This document shows positions 26,055 to 34,161 of a stretch of DNA of 64,000 nucleotides, piece by piece (the first letter of the stretch is position 1; each line of letters opens with the position of its first letter). The position numbers and the translations under genes were made by a program. The DNA is taken from assembly GCF_947581785.1 (NCBI RefSeq), contig NZ_CANPVO010000020.1, positions 1 through 64,000 on the forward strand. The letters are read 5' to 3'. The DNA comes from Candidatus Palauibacter polyketidifaciens (GTDB lineage Bacteria; Gemmatimonadota; Gemmatimonadetes; Palauibacterales; Palauibacteraceae). The notes beneath the pieces were generated by a model. That model searched no databases. It was not told the origin of the DNA and saw only the letters and a list, made by a program, of their open reading frames with translations.

Positions 26055-27059
26055 TCATGTGCCGCTCGCGGACCGCAGCCGCATCAGCGTCGCCTGCCGT
26101 TCCATGCTCTCGCGGGCCAGTTCGCGCTCGAAGTCCGGGGCGTCCGGGCCGAGGCGCGCGATCTGCACGAGGACGAGTTCGAGATCCTGCAGCAGTGCCC
26201 GCTCCCGCTGGCCTTCCGCGGCGGGCGTGTTGAGCAGCGAACGGGTCTCGACCAGGAACTCGCGCGCCCACCTGGCGAGGTCGCGCTGCGATTCGTCGGT
26301 CCCGATATCCGTGCGGAACGCGACCAGCAGGGCCTGGGTCCGGTCCAGGTGACGAGAGATCCGGGACATGTCGTATTCGTCGGCGGCGGCGCGGACGGGC
26401 GGGTTCGCTGCGGCCCGGCCCGTCGCGGCCGGGGCCGGGTCGGCGGCCGGCGGCGGATCGGCCGCCGCGAACTGCCGGTTCGTCTCCAGCGGCTCCTCGA
26501 GGACGGAAAGCGCCAGCGCCTCCTCGGCGGCCGTCGGAGCGAGGGGGCCGGAGTCGGTCGCGGCGACCGTTTCCGGCTCGGCGGGCACAGGCAGCTGCGA
26601 GCCGCGGTCGAGCGCCACGGCCAGCACGACCGAAGCGGCGGCGGCGCCCGTCAGCCACACCGAGGTCCGGCGGGGCCGCCGCGCGAGCGTCCGAGCCACG
26701 AAAAGCCGCAGCGGGCCGCGCGGCGCCGTGCGCGCGCCGGGGTTCTCCGGCTGCTGCGCGACCCACTCCGCCTCGATGCGTTCCCACATTGCCTCGCGCG
26801 GAGCGGGCGGCGGGTCGTGGTAGCCCAGCACATCGAAGGAGTGATCGACGGCGCGGCCGACGGCGTCGCCGACGCCGGCCGCGGCCCCCGTCACGTCCGC
26901 CGTCTCGGGCGAGTCGGGCACGGGCGGCGCCCCAAGCCGCGTTTCGATCCCGGCCCACATCGCTTCGACCGGGGTCTCCGGCGGGTCGTGGTAGTCGGCC
27001 GCCTCCCGGCGGACAAACCGGGCGAAGCGGCTCGCGTCGTCCATGCGATCCTTCAGCAT
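26055..27059 (-). CDS. Membrane-anchored anti-sigma factor with duplicated N-terminal motif
   Basis: The 334-residue product of the gene directly after the ECF sigma factor has a cytoplasmic N-terminal domain, one membrane segment (about 134-150, W-L-T-G-A-A-A-A-S-V-V-L-A-V-A-L) and an extracytoplasmic Ala/Pro-rich then helical C-terminal domain. The motif Y-H-D-P-P-x-x-P-x-E-A-M-W-x-x-I-E occurs twice (about 23-39 and 80-96). No Zn-binding H-x3-C-x2-C of ZAS anti-sigma factors is present. ATG 27059 is chosen since GGGAG stands 7 nt upstream; it overlaps the sigma stop by 7 nt (ATGCTGA). By position and topology it should hold the sigma factor inactive until an envelope signal arrives. Confidence 0.78.
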   Translation of the reverse strand: MLKDRMDDASRFARFVRREAADYHDPPETPVEAMWAGIETRLGAPPVPDSPETADVTGAAAGVGDAVGRAVDHSFDVLGYHDPPPAPREAMWERIEAEWVAQQPENPGARTAPRGPLRLFVARTLARRPRRTSVWLTGAAAASVVLAVALDRGSQLPVPAEPETVAATDSGPLAPTAAEEALALSVLEEPLETNRQFAAADPPPAADPAPAATGRAAANPPVRAAADEYDMSRISRHLDRTQALLVAFRTDIGTDESQRDLARWAREFLVETRSLLNTPAAEGQRERALLQDLELVLVQIARLGPDAPDFERELARESMERQATLMRLRSASGT

Positions 27060-27595
27060 GCCCATTCTCCCGCGAAATCCGCGAGCTTCTCCCTCAGGCG
27101 GCTGCGCGCCCGGAAGAGCTGTGACTTGGACGTCCCGGCCTTGATGCCGAGCATCGTCCCGATCTCCTCGTGCGTGTAGCCCTCGAGGTCGTGCAGCAGG
27201 AAGACGGTTCGATAGCCGGCGGGAAGCTCGTCGATGGCGCGGTGCAGCCGCTCCTTGACGTCGGGTTCGAGGCCGTGCACCCCGCGGGTCGAGCGCAGGT
27301 CGTCGTGAAGCGCGGTCTCGCGGCTGCGAAAGCGCTTCACCTTGCGGAGCCCGTTCAGCGACACCGTCGTGGCGATCGATCCCAGCCACGTCCCGAACGC
27401 GGCCTCGCCGCGAAACGTGTCGATCTTCGTGAACGCCCGCACGAACGTCTCCTGCGTGAAATCCTGGGCGAGATGGTCTTCGCCCGCGAACCGGTAGCAG
27501 ATCCGGAACACGCGGTCGACGTGCGCGTCGTACAACGCGCGCGCCGCGTCCTGGTCTCCGTCCCTGAGCCGCTGAATGAGTTGCGGTTCCGTCAC
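27053..27595 (-). CDS. ECF-type RNA polymerase sigma factor
   Basis: The 180-residue product is of sigma-70 ECF type. Region 2 includes L-Y-D-A-H-V-D-R-V-F-R-I-C-Y-R and D-F-T-Q-E-T-F-V-R-A-F-T, and region 4 the helix-turn-helix G-Y-T-H-E-E-I-G-T-M-L-G-I-K-A-G-T-S-K-S-Q-L. The GTG at 27595 starts 8-10 residues before region 2. Further GTG/TTG codons near 27658 would add a Lys/Arg-rich leader and cannot be excluded. It heads the ten-gene run ending at 15652, so it probably drives the propeller array and its own expression. Region 1 is absent, as expected for ECF members. Confidence 0.9.
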   Translation of the reverse strand: MTEPQLIQRLRDGDQDAARALYDAHVDRVFRICYRFAGEDHLAQDFTQETFVRAFTKIDTFRGEAAFGTWLGSIATTVSLNGLRKVKRFRSRETALHDDLRSTRGVHGLEPDVKERLHRAIDELPAGYRTVFLLHDLEGYTHEEIGTMLGIKAGTSKSQLFRARSRLREKLADFAGEWAC

Positions 27596-27653
27596 CGTGC
27601 CGGGATCTCCGGGTACACGTCGGTTCTTCCGCTTCTTCTGCTTCTGGACCGGT

Positions 27654-27679
27654 GACACAGGCAACCGGGGATTGGTTGC
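27654..27679 (-). promoter_or_regulatory. Candidate ECF-type autoregulatory promoter
   Basis: On the minus strand GCAACC (27679-27674) and GTC (27656-27654) are 17 nt apart, resembling the AAC-containing -35 and GTC -10 of many ECF promoters. GCAACC is also the arm of a perfect 6-bp inverted repeat with GGTTGC (arms at 27661-27666 and 27674-27679). It lies about 60 bp before the sigma GTG. Confidence 0.3.
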
Positions 27680-27780
27680 GCGGGGATCGGGCGGACCGCC
27701 GGAGGGGGAATCGACGGTCGGACCCGTGGGGCGACCGGACCGCGACGAGGATGCGCCGCGGCCGGTCGACCGGCGGGGTT

Positions 27781-27803
27781 CCGGGAGCGGTGGAGGCTCC
27801 CGG
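27781..27803 (-). terminator. Strong hairpin after rocD
   Basis: CCGGGAGC (27781-27788) pairs with GCTCCCGG (27796-27803), an 8-bp perfect stem with a 7-nt loop, 17 nt beyond the rocD stop. A 14-bp palindrome GCCGGTCGACCGGC (27761-27774) follows. No T tract is present. Confidence 0.42.
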
Positions 27804-27819
27804 TCAGGCGCCCGGCGCT

Positions 27820-29037
27820 CTAGGCGACGGCGACCGCCGCGCCCTCCAGCACCTCGGCGATGTTCTCCAGCGCCCATTCCAGGCTCGCCTTCTCAATCGT
27901 GAGCGGAGGCGCGAACCGGATCACCTGCTCGTGCGTCTCCTTGGCGAGGATCCCGCGCGCCTGCAGCGCCTCGCAGAACGGACGCGCCGACCCCGACTCG
28001 TCCCGCACGACCACGCCGATGAACAGGCCGCGCCCGCGCACGTGGTCCACGTGCGGCGAATCGATCGCCTCCAGTTCTCCCTTGAACCAGGAGCCCAGTT
28101 CGTTCGACCGCCCGGCGAGATCCTCATCCCGGATCACGTCCAGCGCCGCCATCCCGACCGCCGCCCCGAGCGGATTTCCGCCGAAGGTCGAGCCGTGGTC
28201 TCCCGGATGGAACACGTCCATGATCTCGGAGTTCGCGAGGATCCCTGAGACAGGGAACACGCCCCCGCCGAGCGCTTTGCCGACGATCATGATGTCGCCG
28301 CGGTCCGCCTCCCAGTCGGCGCAGAACAGCTTGCCGGTCCGTCCCAGACCCGTCTGGATCTCGTCGTTGATCATGAGGACGCCGTTCGCGCGGCAGATCT
28401 CCAGCGCCCGCGCATAGAAACCATCCGGCGGCACGACGACGCCCGCCTCGCCCTGGATGGGCTCGACGAGGAAGCCGACGGTGTTCTCCGTGATCGCCGC
28501 CTCGAGCGCGTCCGCCTCGCCGTAGGGGATGGGCACGAAGCCCGGCGTGAAGGGACCGAACCCGAACGTGGATCCCTCATCCGAGGAGAACCCGACGATG
28601 GTCGTCGTCCGGCCGTGGAAGTTCTGCTCGCAGACGATGATCTCCGCCCGGTCCTCCGCCACGCCCTTTACGGTGTAGCCCCACTTGCGGGCCGCCTTGA
28701 TCGCCGTCTCCACTCCCTCGGCGCCGGTGTTCATCGGCAGCGCGCGCTCGAACCCCGTCATCTCGCACAGCTTCTGGAGGAACGGGCCCATCCGGTCGTT
28801 GTGGAAGGCGCGCGACGTGAGCGTGAGCTTCTCCGCCTGCGCGCGCAGCGCCTCGATGATGCGCGGGTGGCGGTGTCCCTGGTTCACCGCGGAATAGGCG
28901 CTCAGCATGTCGAGGTACTTCCTGCCCTCGACGTCCCACACCCACTCGCCTTCGCCGCGCTCGAGCACGACGGGAAGCGGGTGGTAGTTGTGGGCGCTCC
29001 ACGTGTCGACCTGAGAGATGTAATCGCTGGTGTTCAT
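27820..29037 (-). CDS. rocD: Ornithine aminotransferase
   Basis: This 405-residue class III, PLP-dependent transaminase transfers the delta-amino group of ornithine to 2-oxoglutarate, giving glutamate semialdehyde. Family blocks are Y-L-D-M-L-S-A-Y-S-A-V-N-Q-G-H-R-H-P, M-N-T-G-A-E-G-V-E-T-A-I-K, N-F-H-G-R-T-T-T-I-V-G-F-S-S, I-N-D-E-I-Q-T-G-L-G-R-T-G and the PLP lysine in V-G-K-A-L-G-G-G. ATG 29037 is used: GAGGAAG lies just upstream and length matches the family (about 400). Other class III aminotransferases (acetylornithine) are less likely because the Y-S-A-V-N-Q-G-H and N-T-G-A-E pattern is OAT-like. Its role links to arginine/ornithine turnover, though it is distant from argGHR. Confidence 0.9.
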   Translation of the reverse strand: MNTSDYISQVDTWSAHNYHPLPVVLERGEGEWVWDVEGRKYLDMLSAYSAVNQGHRHPRIIEALRAQAEKLTLTSRAFHNDRMGPFLQKLCEMTGFERALPMNTGAEGVETAIKAARKWGYTVKGVAEDRAEIIVCEQNFHGRTTTIVGFSSDEGSTFGFGPFTPGFVPIPYGEADALEAAITENTVGFLVEPIQGEAGVVVPPDGFYARALEICRANGVLMINDEIQTGLGRTGKLFCADWEADRGDIMIVGKALGGGVFPVSGILANSEIMDVFHPGDHGSTFGGNPLGAAVGMAALDVIRDEDLAGRSNELGSWFKGELEAIDSPHVDHVRGRGLFIGVVVRDESGSARPFCEALQARGILAKETHEQVIRFAPPLTIEKASLEWALENIAEVLEGAAVAVA

Positions 29038-29227
29038 CGCTTCCTCATTGGGCTGCCGAGCAGTACTCGGCCCGCGGTTGGACCTGAACCCCGTCGAGGG
29101 ACGGGCACCGTTCTCGCCGGATCGAACCGGACCTGAAAGGGTAGGCATCGATCCGACCTCCGACAAGGTAGGCTGCCACGCTACTGCCGGGTGCCCGTCC
29201 CATGCCGCGGGCTGCTACCTTGGGCGC

Positions 29228-30715
29228 ATGAGCGACGCTTCCGCCATCCCCGACTTTACCGAATTCTCCCGCCTCGCCGAGCCCGGGCGGATGGTTCCCG
29301 TGGCCATCGAAATCCCGTTCGATCTGGACACTCCGGTTACGGCGTTCTCGAAGCTGCGACGCGGCCCGTTCTCCTTCCTCCTCGAGTCGGTCGAGGGAGG
29401 GGAACGCTGGGCGCGATTCAGCTTCGTCGGCTCCGAACCCCGGGAAGCGTGGCGGCTCGACGGTTCGGAGACCCGGCTCTGGACGCCCGCGGCGGGTTGG
29501 GGCGAGCCCGAGACCACGAGCGACCCCTTCGGCGCCTTCGAGGCATGGATCGCGCGGTACGAGCCCGTCGAGATCGCGGGCCTGCCGCGGTTCTGGGGCG
29601 GGGCCGTCGGGTTCTTCGGCTACGACACGGTGCGCTGGATCGAGCGGCTGCCGGACGCGCCTCCGGACGACCTCGGCGTGCCGGACGCCTGCTTCATGGC
29701 GACGGAGCGCATGCTCATCGTAGACAACCTGTATTCCCGCGCCTTCGCCATCGCGGCCGTGCCGGTCACGCCCGACGACGACCCGGCCGAGCTGTACGGG
29801 AACGCCGTGGATCGACTCGCCGACTGGGTAGGCGGCCTGGAGAGAGCGCACGGGCTGGGGCCGCTCGGCAACGGCGGCGAGGCGAGCACGCCGGAGGTGG
29901 TCGGAAACCGCTCGCGGGACGACTACGAGGCGGCCGTCGAGCGCATCCGCGAGTACATCGTGGCGGGGGACGCGTACCAGGTCGTGGTCTCGCAGCGCGC
30001 CGGCGCCCGTTACGCGGGCGATCCTCTGGAACTCTACCGCGCCCTCCGTCGCAGCAATCCATCCCCCTATCTCTTCTTCATCGAACTGGACGGCATGCGC
30101 CTCATCGGTTCATCCCCCGAGACACTCGTCCGGGTGGAAGACGGGATGGTGACCGTCCGCCCGATCGCCGGGACGCGTCCGCGCGGAGCCACGCCGCGCG
30201 AGGACGAACGCCACGCGCGCGAGCTGCTCGCCGACGAGAAGGAGCGGGCGGAACACCTCATGCTGGTGGATCTCGGCCGCAATGATGTGAGCCGCGTCGC
30301 CCGTCCCGGCTCCGTCGAGGTGTCGCGCTTCATGGAGATCGAGCGCTACAGCCACGTCATGCACCTCGTGAGCGAGGTGGCCGGTTCGCTGAAGGTCGGA
30401 GCCGACGCCGTCGATGCCTTCAAGGCCTGCTTCCCCGCCGGCACGCTCACCGGCGCCCCGAAGGTGCGGGCGATGGAGATCGTCGATGAACTCGAACCGA
30501 CGCGGCGCGGGCCCTACGGGGGGGCGGCGGGCTACGTCGGTTACGGCGCGACGAGCCTCGACATGGCCATCGTCATCCGCACGCTGCTCTCCGTCGGGGA
30601 ACGCGTGTACGCGCAGGCCGGGGCCGGGATCGTCTACGACTCGGAACCCGCGCGCGAGTGGGAAGAGACCCGCCACAAGGCCCGCGTCCTCCTGGAGGCC
30701 CTGACGAAGGTCTAG
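29228..30715 (+). CDS. trpE: Anthranilate synthase component I
   Basis: The 495-residue chorismate-utilising enzyme makes anthranilate from chorismate with ammonia from a partner TrpG. The N-terminal regulatory domain has the L-E-S-V-E-G-G-E-R-W-A-R-F-S-F-V-G motif that includes the tryptophan feedback-site Ser. The C-terminal chorismate-binding half has I-G-S-S-P-E-T-L-V-R-V, P-I-A-G-T-R-P-R-G, H-L-M-L-V-D-L-G-R-N-D and F-P-A-G-T-L-T-G-A-P-K. ATG 29228 is chosen as homology starts nearby. No trpG/D/C flanks it, so the glutaminase must be elsewhere. It is divergent from rocD and the 190-bp gap shows no clear promoter. para-aminobenzoate synthase is less likely given the intact feedback motif. 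Confidence 0.9.
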   Translation: MSDASAIPDFTEFSRLAEPGRMVPVAIEIPFDLDTPVTAFSKLRRGPFSFLLESVEGGERWARFSFVGSEPREAWRLDGSETRLWTPAAGWGEPETTSDPFGAFEAWIARYEPVEIAGLPRFWGGAVGFFGYDTVRWIERLPDAPPDDLGVPDACFMATERMLIVDNLYSRAFAIAAVPVTPDDDPAELYGNAVDRLADWVGGLERAHGLGPLGNGGEASTPEVVGNRSRDDYEAAVERIREYIVAGDAYQVVVSQRAGARYAGDPLELYRALRRSNPSPYLFFIELDGMRLIGSSPETLVRVEDGMVTVRPIAGTRPRGATPREDERHARELLADEKERAEHLMLVDLGRNDVSRVARPGSVEVSRFMEIERYSHVMHLVSEVAGSLKVGADAVDAFKACFPAGTLTGAPKVRAMEIVDELEPTRRGPYGGAAGYVGYGATSLDMAIVIRTLLSVGERVYAQAGAGIVYDSEPAREWEETRHKARVLLEALTKV

Positions 30716-30725
30716 CGGGGTGTCG

Positions 30726-31118
30726 CTAGCGCGCGAGGCGCTCCTCGCGGGCGACGATGGGGTCGATCTGGTCGGCGTATTCCTCGGCATAGGCGAGGGC
30801 TTCCTCGAGCGCCTCCGTCCGCGTCCCGGCGAAGCGCTGGCCCACGGCAGCGCTCATCGCCCGGCCTGGTCCGGCGGCCGCCGCGATCTCCCAGACCTCC
30901 GGCCCGCCGCGGAGCGCCGCGCGCCGGCCCGCCCGCGTCTCCCGGAACTCGATCTGCGGGAATCGCTGCACGGCGAGCCACTCCAGCAGGATGTTTCTGA
31001 GCCCTTCCGAGGGAGTCCATTGCTGCTCGAGGAACACCCGTTCGAGTTCCGACTCGATCTCGCGTGAGACACGCGTGCAGAGAGGACGGGGCAGAGGCAT
31101 GTATACATGGTATACCAT
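30726..31118 (-). CDS. Orphan antitoxin-like protein
   Basis: The protein is 130 residues from ATG 31118 or 124 from ATG 31100. The N-terminal part, V-S-R-E-I-E-S-E-L-E-R-V-F, could be ribbon-helix-helix-like. The middle F-P-Q-I-E-F-R-E-T-R-A-G-R-R-A-A-L-R-G-G-P-E-V-W-E resembles DUF433-type antitoxins that partner DUF5615 PIN-like toxins. The C-terminus is Glu-rich. No toxin frame is found on either side: trpE ends 10 bp downstream and the vWA gene diverges upstream. GGAGG abuts ATG 31118, awkward for initiation, and a palindrome covers the region between the two ATGs, so the true start is uncertain. Family assignment is tentative. Confidence 0.6.
   Translation of the reverse strand: MVYHVYMPLPRPLCTRVSREIESELERVFLEQQWTPSEGLRNILLEWLAVQRFPQIEFRETRAGRRAALRGGPEVWEIAAAAGPGRAMSAAVGQRFAGTRTEALEEALAYAEEYADQIDPIVAREERLAR
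31101..31115. promoter_or_regulatory. Inverted repeat GTATAC-ATG-GTATAC at the antitoxin-like start
   Basis: Two perfect GTATAC half-sites flank 3 nt and form the only AT-rich patch nearby. It sits between the candidate start codons of the antitoxin-like gene and about 200 bp before the vWA gene, suggesting an autoregulatory operator or a -10 element. Confidence 0.4.
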
Positions 31119-31317
31119 CCTCCGGAGACGTGCCAGTCCGGGCGGAGCCCGCGGCGCGGCGGCGAACCTCGGTGTAACCCTTTCGCCATTCGCGGCGTCT
31201 ACGGGTGTATCGGGGGGCGCTGCCGCTCCCTGAAGTCGGATGGAACCGGAACGACGTAACGCGCTTCGGCCTCGGTTTCGCACCCGGTTTCGGCCCTGGA
31301 CAGGAGACGACGCGACC

Positions 31318-33297
31318 ATGGCAACCCTGAACGTATGCGGAATCCGGCAGCGAATCGGCGGCCTGTTGGCACTGACGCTCGCGATCGCGGGCCCGGCCCC
31401 GGCTCACGCCCAGTCGGAGACGGGCGCCGTGCGCGGGACGGTACTCGATGCGACGGCCAACGTCGGCGTCGCGGGAGCCCAGGTCTTCGTGGCGGGGACG
31501 GCAATCGGCACGCTGACCGACGCGAATGGCGCCTACTTCCTCCCGGGCGTGCCCGCGGGGGAGCGGGTCGTCACGGTCCGGTTGATCGGCTACAGGGAAA
31601 CGAGCAAGTCGATCACCGTCACGGCGGGCGAGACGGTCACGCTGGGTTTCTCCGTCGAGCAGACGGCGCTGCGGCGGCAGGATCCCACCGTGACGGGCGT
31701 GGCCGGCGAGACTCCGCGGGTACTCCCGTACGCGATCGATCGCGCCGCGCGCGGGCTTGCGGCCACTTCGGTCATGCGCGCGTACGCCGACTTCAACACC
31801 GAGTCGTACGCCCGGATCGAGGAGAACGGTTTCCGCAGCGTCGGCTCGTCGCCTCTCTCCACCTTTTCCATCGATGTGGACCGCGCGTCGTATGCAAACG
31901 TCCGGCGCTTCATCCAGGCGGGGGAGCGGCCGCCCGTCGACGCGGTCCGGATCGAGGAGATGATCAACCACTTCCCGTACGAGTGGGACTCCGAGCGGGA
32001 CTCGGCAGCCGGCAGGCGGAGCTCGGCAGCCGGCGACCATCCCTTCCGGATCCTCACGGAGGTCTGGGACGCGCCGTGGAAGCCGGAGCACCGGCTCGTT
32101 CGCATCGGACTCCGCGCACCCTCCATCGACACGGAGAATCTGCCGCCGAGCAACCTGGTCTTCCTGCTCGACGTTTCGGGGTCCATGTCGCCGCCCGACA
32201 AACTTCCGCTGCTGAAGAAGGCCTTCGCCCTGCTCGCCGAGCAGCTCCGACCGCAGGACCGGGTCGCGATCGTCGTCTACGCCGGCGCGGCGGGGCTCGT
32301 GCTTCCCTCGACGCCGGGGAACCGGCGCGCCCGGATCCTGTCGGCGGTGGAGCAGCTACAGGCGGGCGGAAGCACGGCGGGCGGCGCCGGGATCGCACTC
32401 GCCTACGAGGTGGCGCGGGAGCACTTCGTCGAGGACGGCAACAACCGCGTCATTCTCGCGACCGACGGGGACTTCAACGTGGGCGCCTCCAGCGACGCCG
32501 AGATGGTGCGCCTCATCGAGAAGGAACGGGAGAGCGGGATCTTTCTCACGGTCCTCGGCTTCGGCACCGGCAACCTGAAGGACTCGAAGATGGAGCAGAT
32601 CGCGGACTACGGGAACGGCAACTTCCACTACGTGGATGGCCTCCTTGAAGCCCGCAAGGTGCTTGTGGAGGAGATGGGAGGGACGCTCCTCACGGTCGCG
32701 AAGGACGTGAAGCTGCAGGTGGAGTTCAACCCCGCGCGCGCCGCCGCGTACCGGCTGATCGGGTACGAGAACCGGCTGCTCGCCGACGAAGACTTCAACG
32801 ACGACACGAAGGACGCGGGCGAACTCGGGGCCGGCCACACGGTGACCGCGCTGTACGAGGTCGTGCCCGCCGGTCTCCCGGTCCCCCGCAGCGCGGATCC
32901 GTTGCGGTACCAGCGGACGGCCGAGCCGCGGCCCCCGGTTGAAGCGCCCCCGGCTGAAGCGCCGCCGGGTGCGTTCGAAGACGAACTGCTCTACGTGAAG
33001 GTCCGTTACAAGGACCCGGACGGCTCCGAGAGCAGGCTCCTGGCACATGCGGTCGAGGACCGCGTCCGGTCGCCCTCGCGGAGCTTCCGCTTCGCCGCGG
33101 CCGTGGCGGGGTTCGGCATGCTGTTGCGGGACTCGCCCCACGCCGGAGGGCTCACGCCGGACAATGTCATCGCAATGGCGGAGAGGGGACGGGGCGACGA
33201 CCGGCGGGGCTATCGCGGCGAGTTCATCCGACTCGTGGAGGCCGTTCGCGACCTGGATCTGCTCGGAACGGCAGCGGAGGAGGACGACCAGCGTTAA
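31318..33297 (+). CDS. Exported von Willebrand factor A protein with carboxypeptidase-regulatory N-domain
   Basis: The 659-residue protein has signal peptide residues about 10-31 (cleaved near A-H-A-Q). A carboxypeptidase D-regulatory-like beta-sandwich follows (about 38-115; V-A-G-A-Q-V-F-V-A-G-T, T-D-A-N-G-A-Y-F-L-P-G-V). Next comes a YfbK-type vWA N-terminal region with S-T-F-S-I-D-V-D-R-A-S-Y-A-N-V-R-R-F-I, the vWA domain with MIDAS D-V-S-G-S at 285-289, and a DUF3520-like C-terminus. The MIDAS serines are intact, so it should bind a divalent metal and a protein ligand in the periplasm. ATG 31318 has an AGGAG about 13 nt upstream. Ser/Ala-rich duplicated linkers (A-A-G-R-R-S-S-A-A-G; P-P-V-E-A-P-P-A-E-A-P-P) lie inside. 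Partner unknown. Confidence 0.88.
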   Translation: MATLNVCGIRQRIGGLLALTLAIAGPAPAHAQSETGAVRGTVLDATANVGVAGAQVFVAGTAIGTLTDANGAYFLPGVPAGERVVTVRLIGYRETSKSITVTAGETVTLGFSVEQTALRRQDPTVTGVAGETPRVLPYAIDRAARGLAATSVMRAYADFNTESYARIEENGFRSVGSSPLSTFSIDVDRASYANVRRFIQAGERPPVDAVRIEEMINHFPYEWDSERDSAAGRRSSAAGDHPFRILTEVWDAPWKPEHRLVRIGLRAPSIDTENLPPSNLVFLLDVSGSMSPPDKLPLLKKAFALLAEQLRPQDRVAIVVYAGAAGLVLPSTPGNRRARILSAVEQLQAGGSTAGGAGIALAYEVAREHFVEDGNNRVILATDGDFNVGASSDAEMVRLIEKERESGIFLTVLGFGTGNLKDSKMEQIADYGNGNFHYVDGLLEARKVLVEEMGGTLLTVAKDVKLQVEFNPARAAAYRLIGYENRLLADEDFNDDTKDAGELGAGHTVTALYEVVPAGLPVPRSADPLRYQRTAEPRPPVEAPPAEAPPGAFEDELLYVKVRYKDPDGSESRLLAHAVEDRVRSPSRSFRFAAAVAGFGMLLRDSPHAGGLTPDNVIAMAERGRGDDRRGYRGEFIRLVEAVRDLDLLGTAAEEDDQR

Positions 33298-33372
33298 TGT
33301 GGCGCCTCATCCCCGGGCCGCGGCGCCGAGCAGTACCGTCGCGGCGGTCCGCACCGGGAGGAGCCGCGCCCG

Positions 33373-34113
33373 TTGAAGCTCAATCGACGCATCTCCGGCC
33401 AGATCGAACGGCCGGCGGACAAACGCCGCTACGTGCGACGGCTGTTCGCCGGCGTGGCCGGTCGCTACGACGTCACCAACGATCTCATGTCGCTGGGTCT
33501 CCACCGCCGCTGGAAGCGCCGGCTGCTTGAACGGGCCGAACTGCGCCCGGACCACCGCGTCCTCGATCTCGCGGCCGGTACGGGAGACCTCGCCCGGGGA
33601 GCGCTGGGCCAGGCCGCGCGCGAGGCGTTCGAGATTCACGTCGTGGCCGCGGATCTCACGCCGGAGATGATGCGGGTGGGGCGTGGACGTCCGGGCCCCG
33701 ACCTCGCCGGCTGGATCGGGGCCGATGCGCTTCGTCTGCCCTTCCCCGACGGCGCGTTCGACCGCGTCGTCATCGGCTACGGGCTGAGGAACTTCGCCGG
33801 CCTGGACTCCGCACTGGCCGAGAGCTTCCGCTGCCTGCGACCGGGCGGGCGGCTGATCTCGCTCGACTTCGGCCACCCTCGCTCCGAGGCATTGCGCCGC
33901 CTCTACCTCGGATACCTCGACGTTTCGACCCGCATCGCGGGTTGGGCGCTTCACCGCGATCCGGAGTCCTACGTGTACATCCCCGAGTCGCTGAGGCGGT
34001 TCCCGGATCAGCGGGAGATGGTCCGCAGGATGGAAGCGGTCGGGTTCGTGGAGTGCGGCTACGAAGACCTGATGATGGGCACGATGGCCATCAACTACGG
34101 AGACCGCCGTTAG
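33373..34113 (+). CDS. menG: Demethylmenaquinone methyltransferase (UbiE/MenG)
   Basis: The 246-residue SAM-dependent methyltransferase carries out the last step of menaquinone (or ubiquinone) synthesis. Seen are F-A-G-V-A-G-R-Y-D-V-T-N-D-L-M-S-L-G-L-H-R-x-W-K-R, the SAM motif V-L-D-L-A-A-G-T-G-D-L-A, G-Y-G-L-R-N-F, and S-L-D-F-G-H-P. The start is a TTG with GGGAGGAG (33356-33363) 9 nt upstream, the only good ribosome site. Menaquinone is assumed since no ubiquinone genes are visible. It follows the vWA gene by about 75 bp and is not clearly co-regulated with it. Confidence 0.92.
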   Translation: MKLNRRISGQIERPADKRRYVRRLFAGVAGRYDVTNDLMSLGLHRRWKRRLLERAELRPDHRVLDLAAGTGDLARGALGQAAREAFEIHVVAADLTPEMMRVGRGRPGPDLAGWIGADALRLPFPDGAFDRVVIGYGLRNFAGLDSALAESFRCLRPGGRLISLDFGHPRSEALRRLYLGYLDVSTRIAGWALHRDPESYVYIPESLRRFPDQREMVRRMEAVGFVECGYEDLMMGTMAINYGDRR

Positions 34114-34144
34114 CGTCGCGGCTGGTCGGCGTCGCGGCTGGAGA
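34113..34144. repeat. 16-bp direct repeat after menG
   Basis: GCGTCGCGGCTGG occurs at 34113 and again 16 bp later at 34129. It begins at the last base of the menG stop codon. Confidence 0.85.
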
Positions 34145-34161
34145 CTCGGGCTGGCAGCCCG

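Noticed and set aside
29165-29221. AAGGTAG...GCTACCTT hairpin before trpE as an attenuator
   Set aside because: Stem is 7 bp around a 41-nt loop, with no leader peptide rich in Trp and no T tract.
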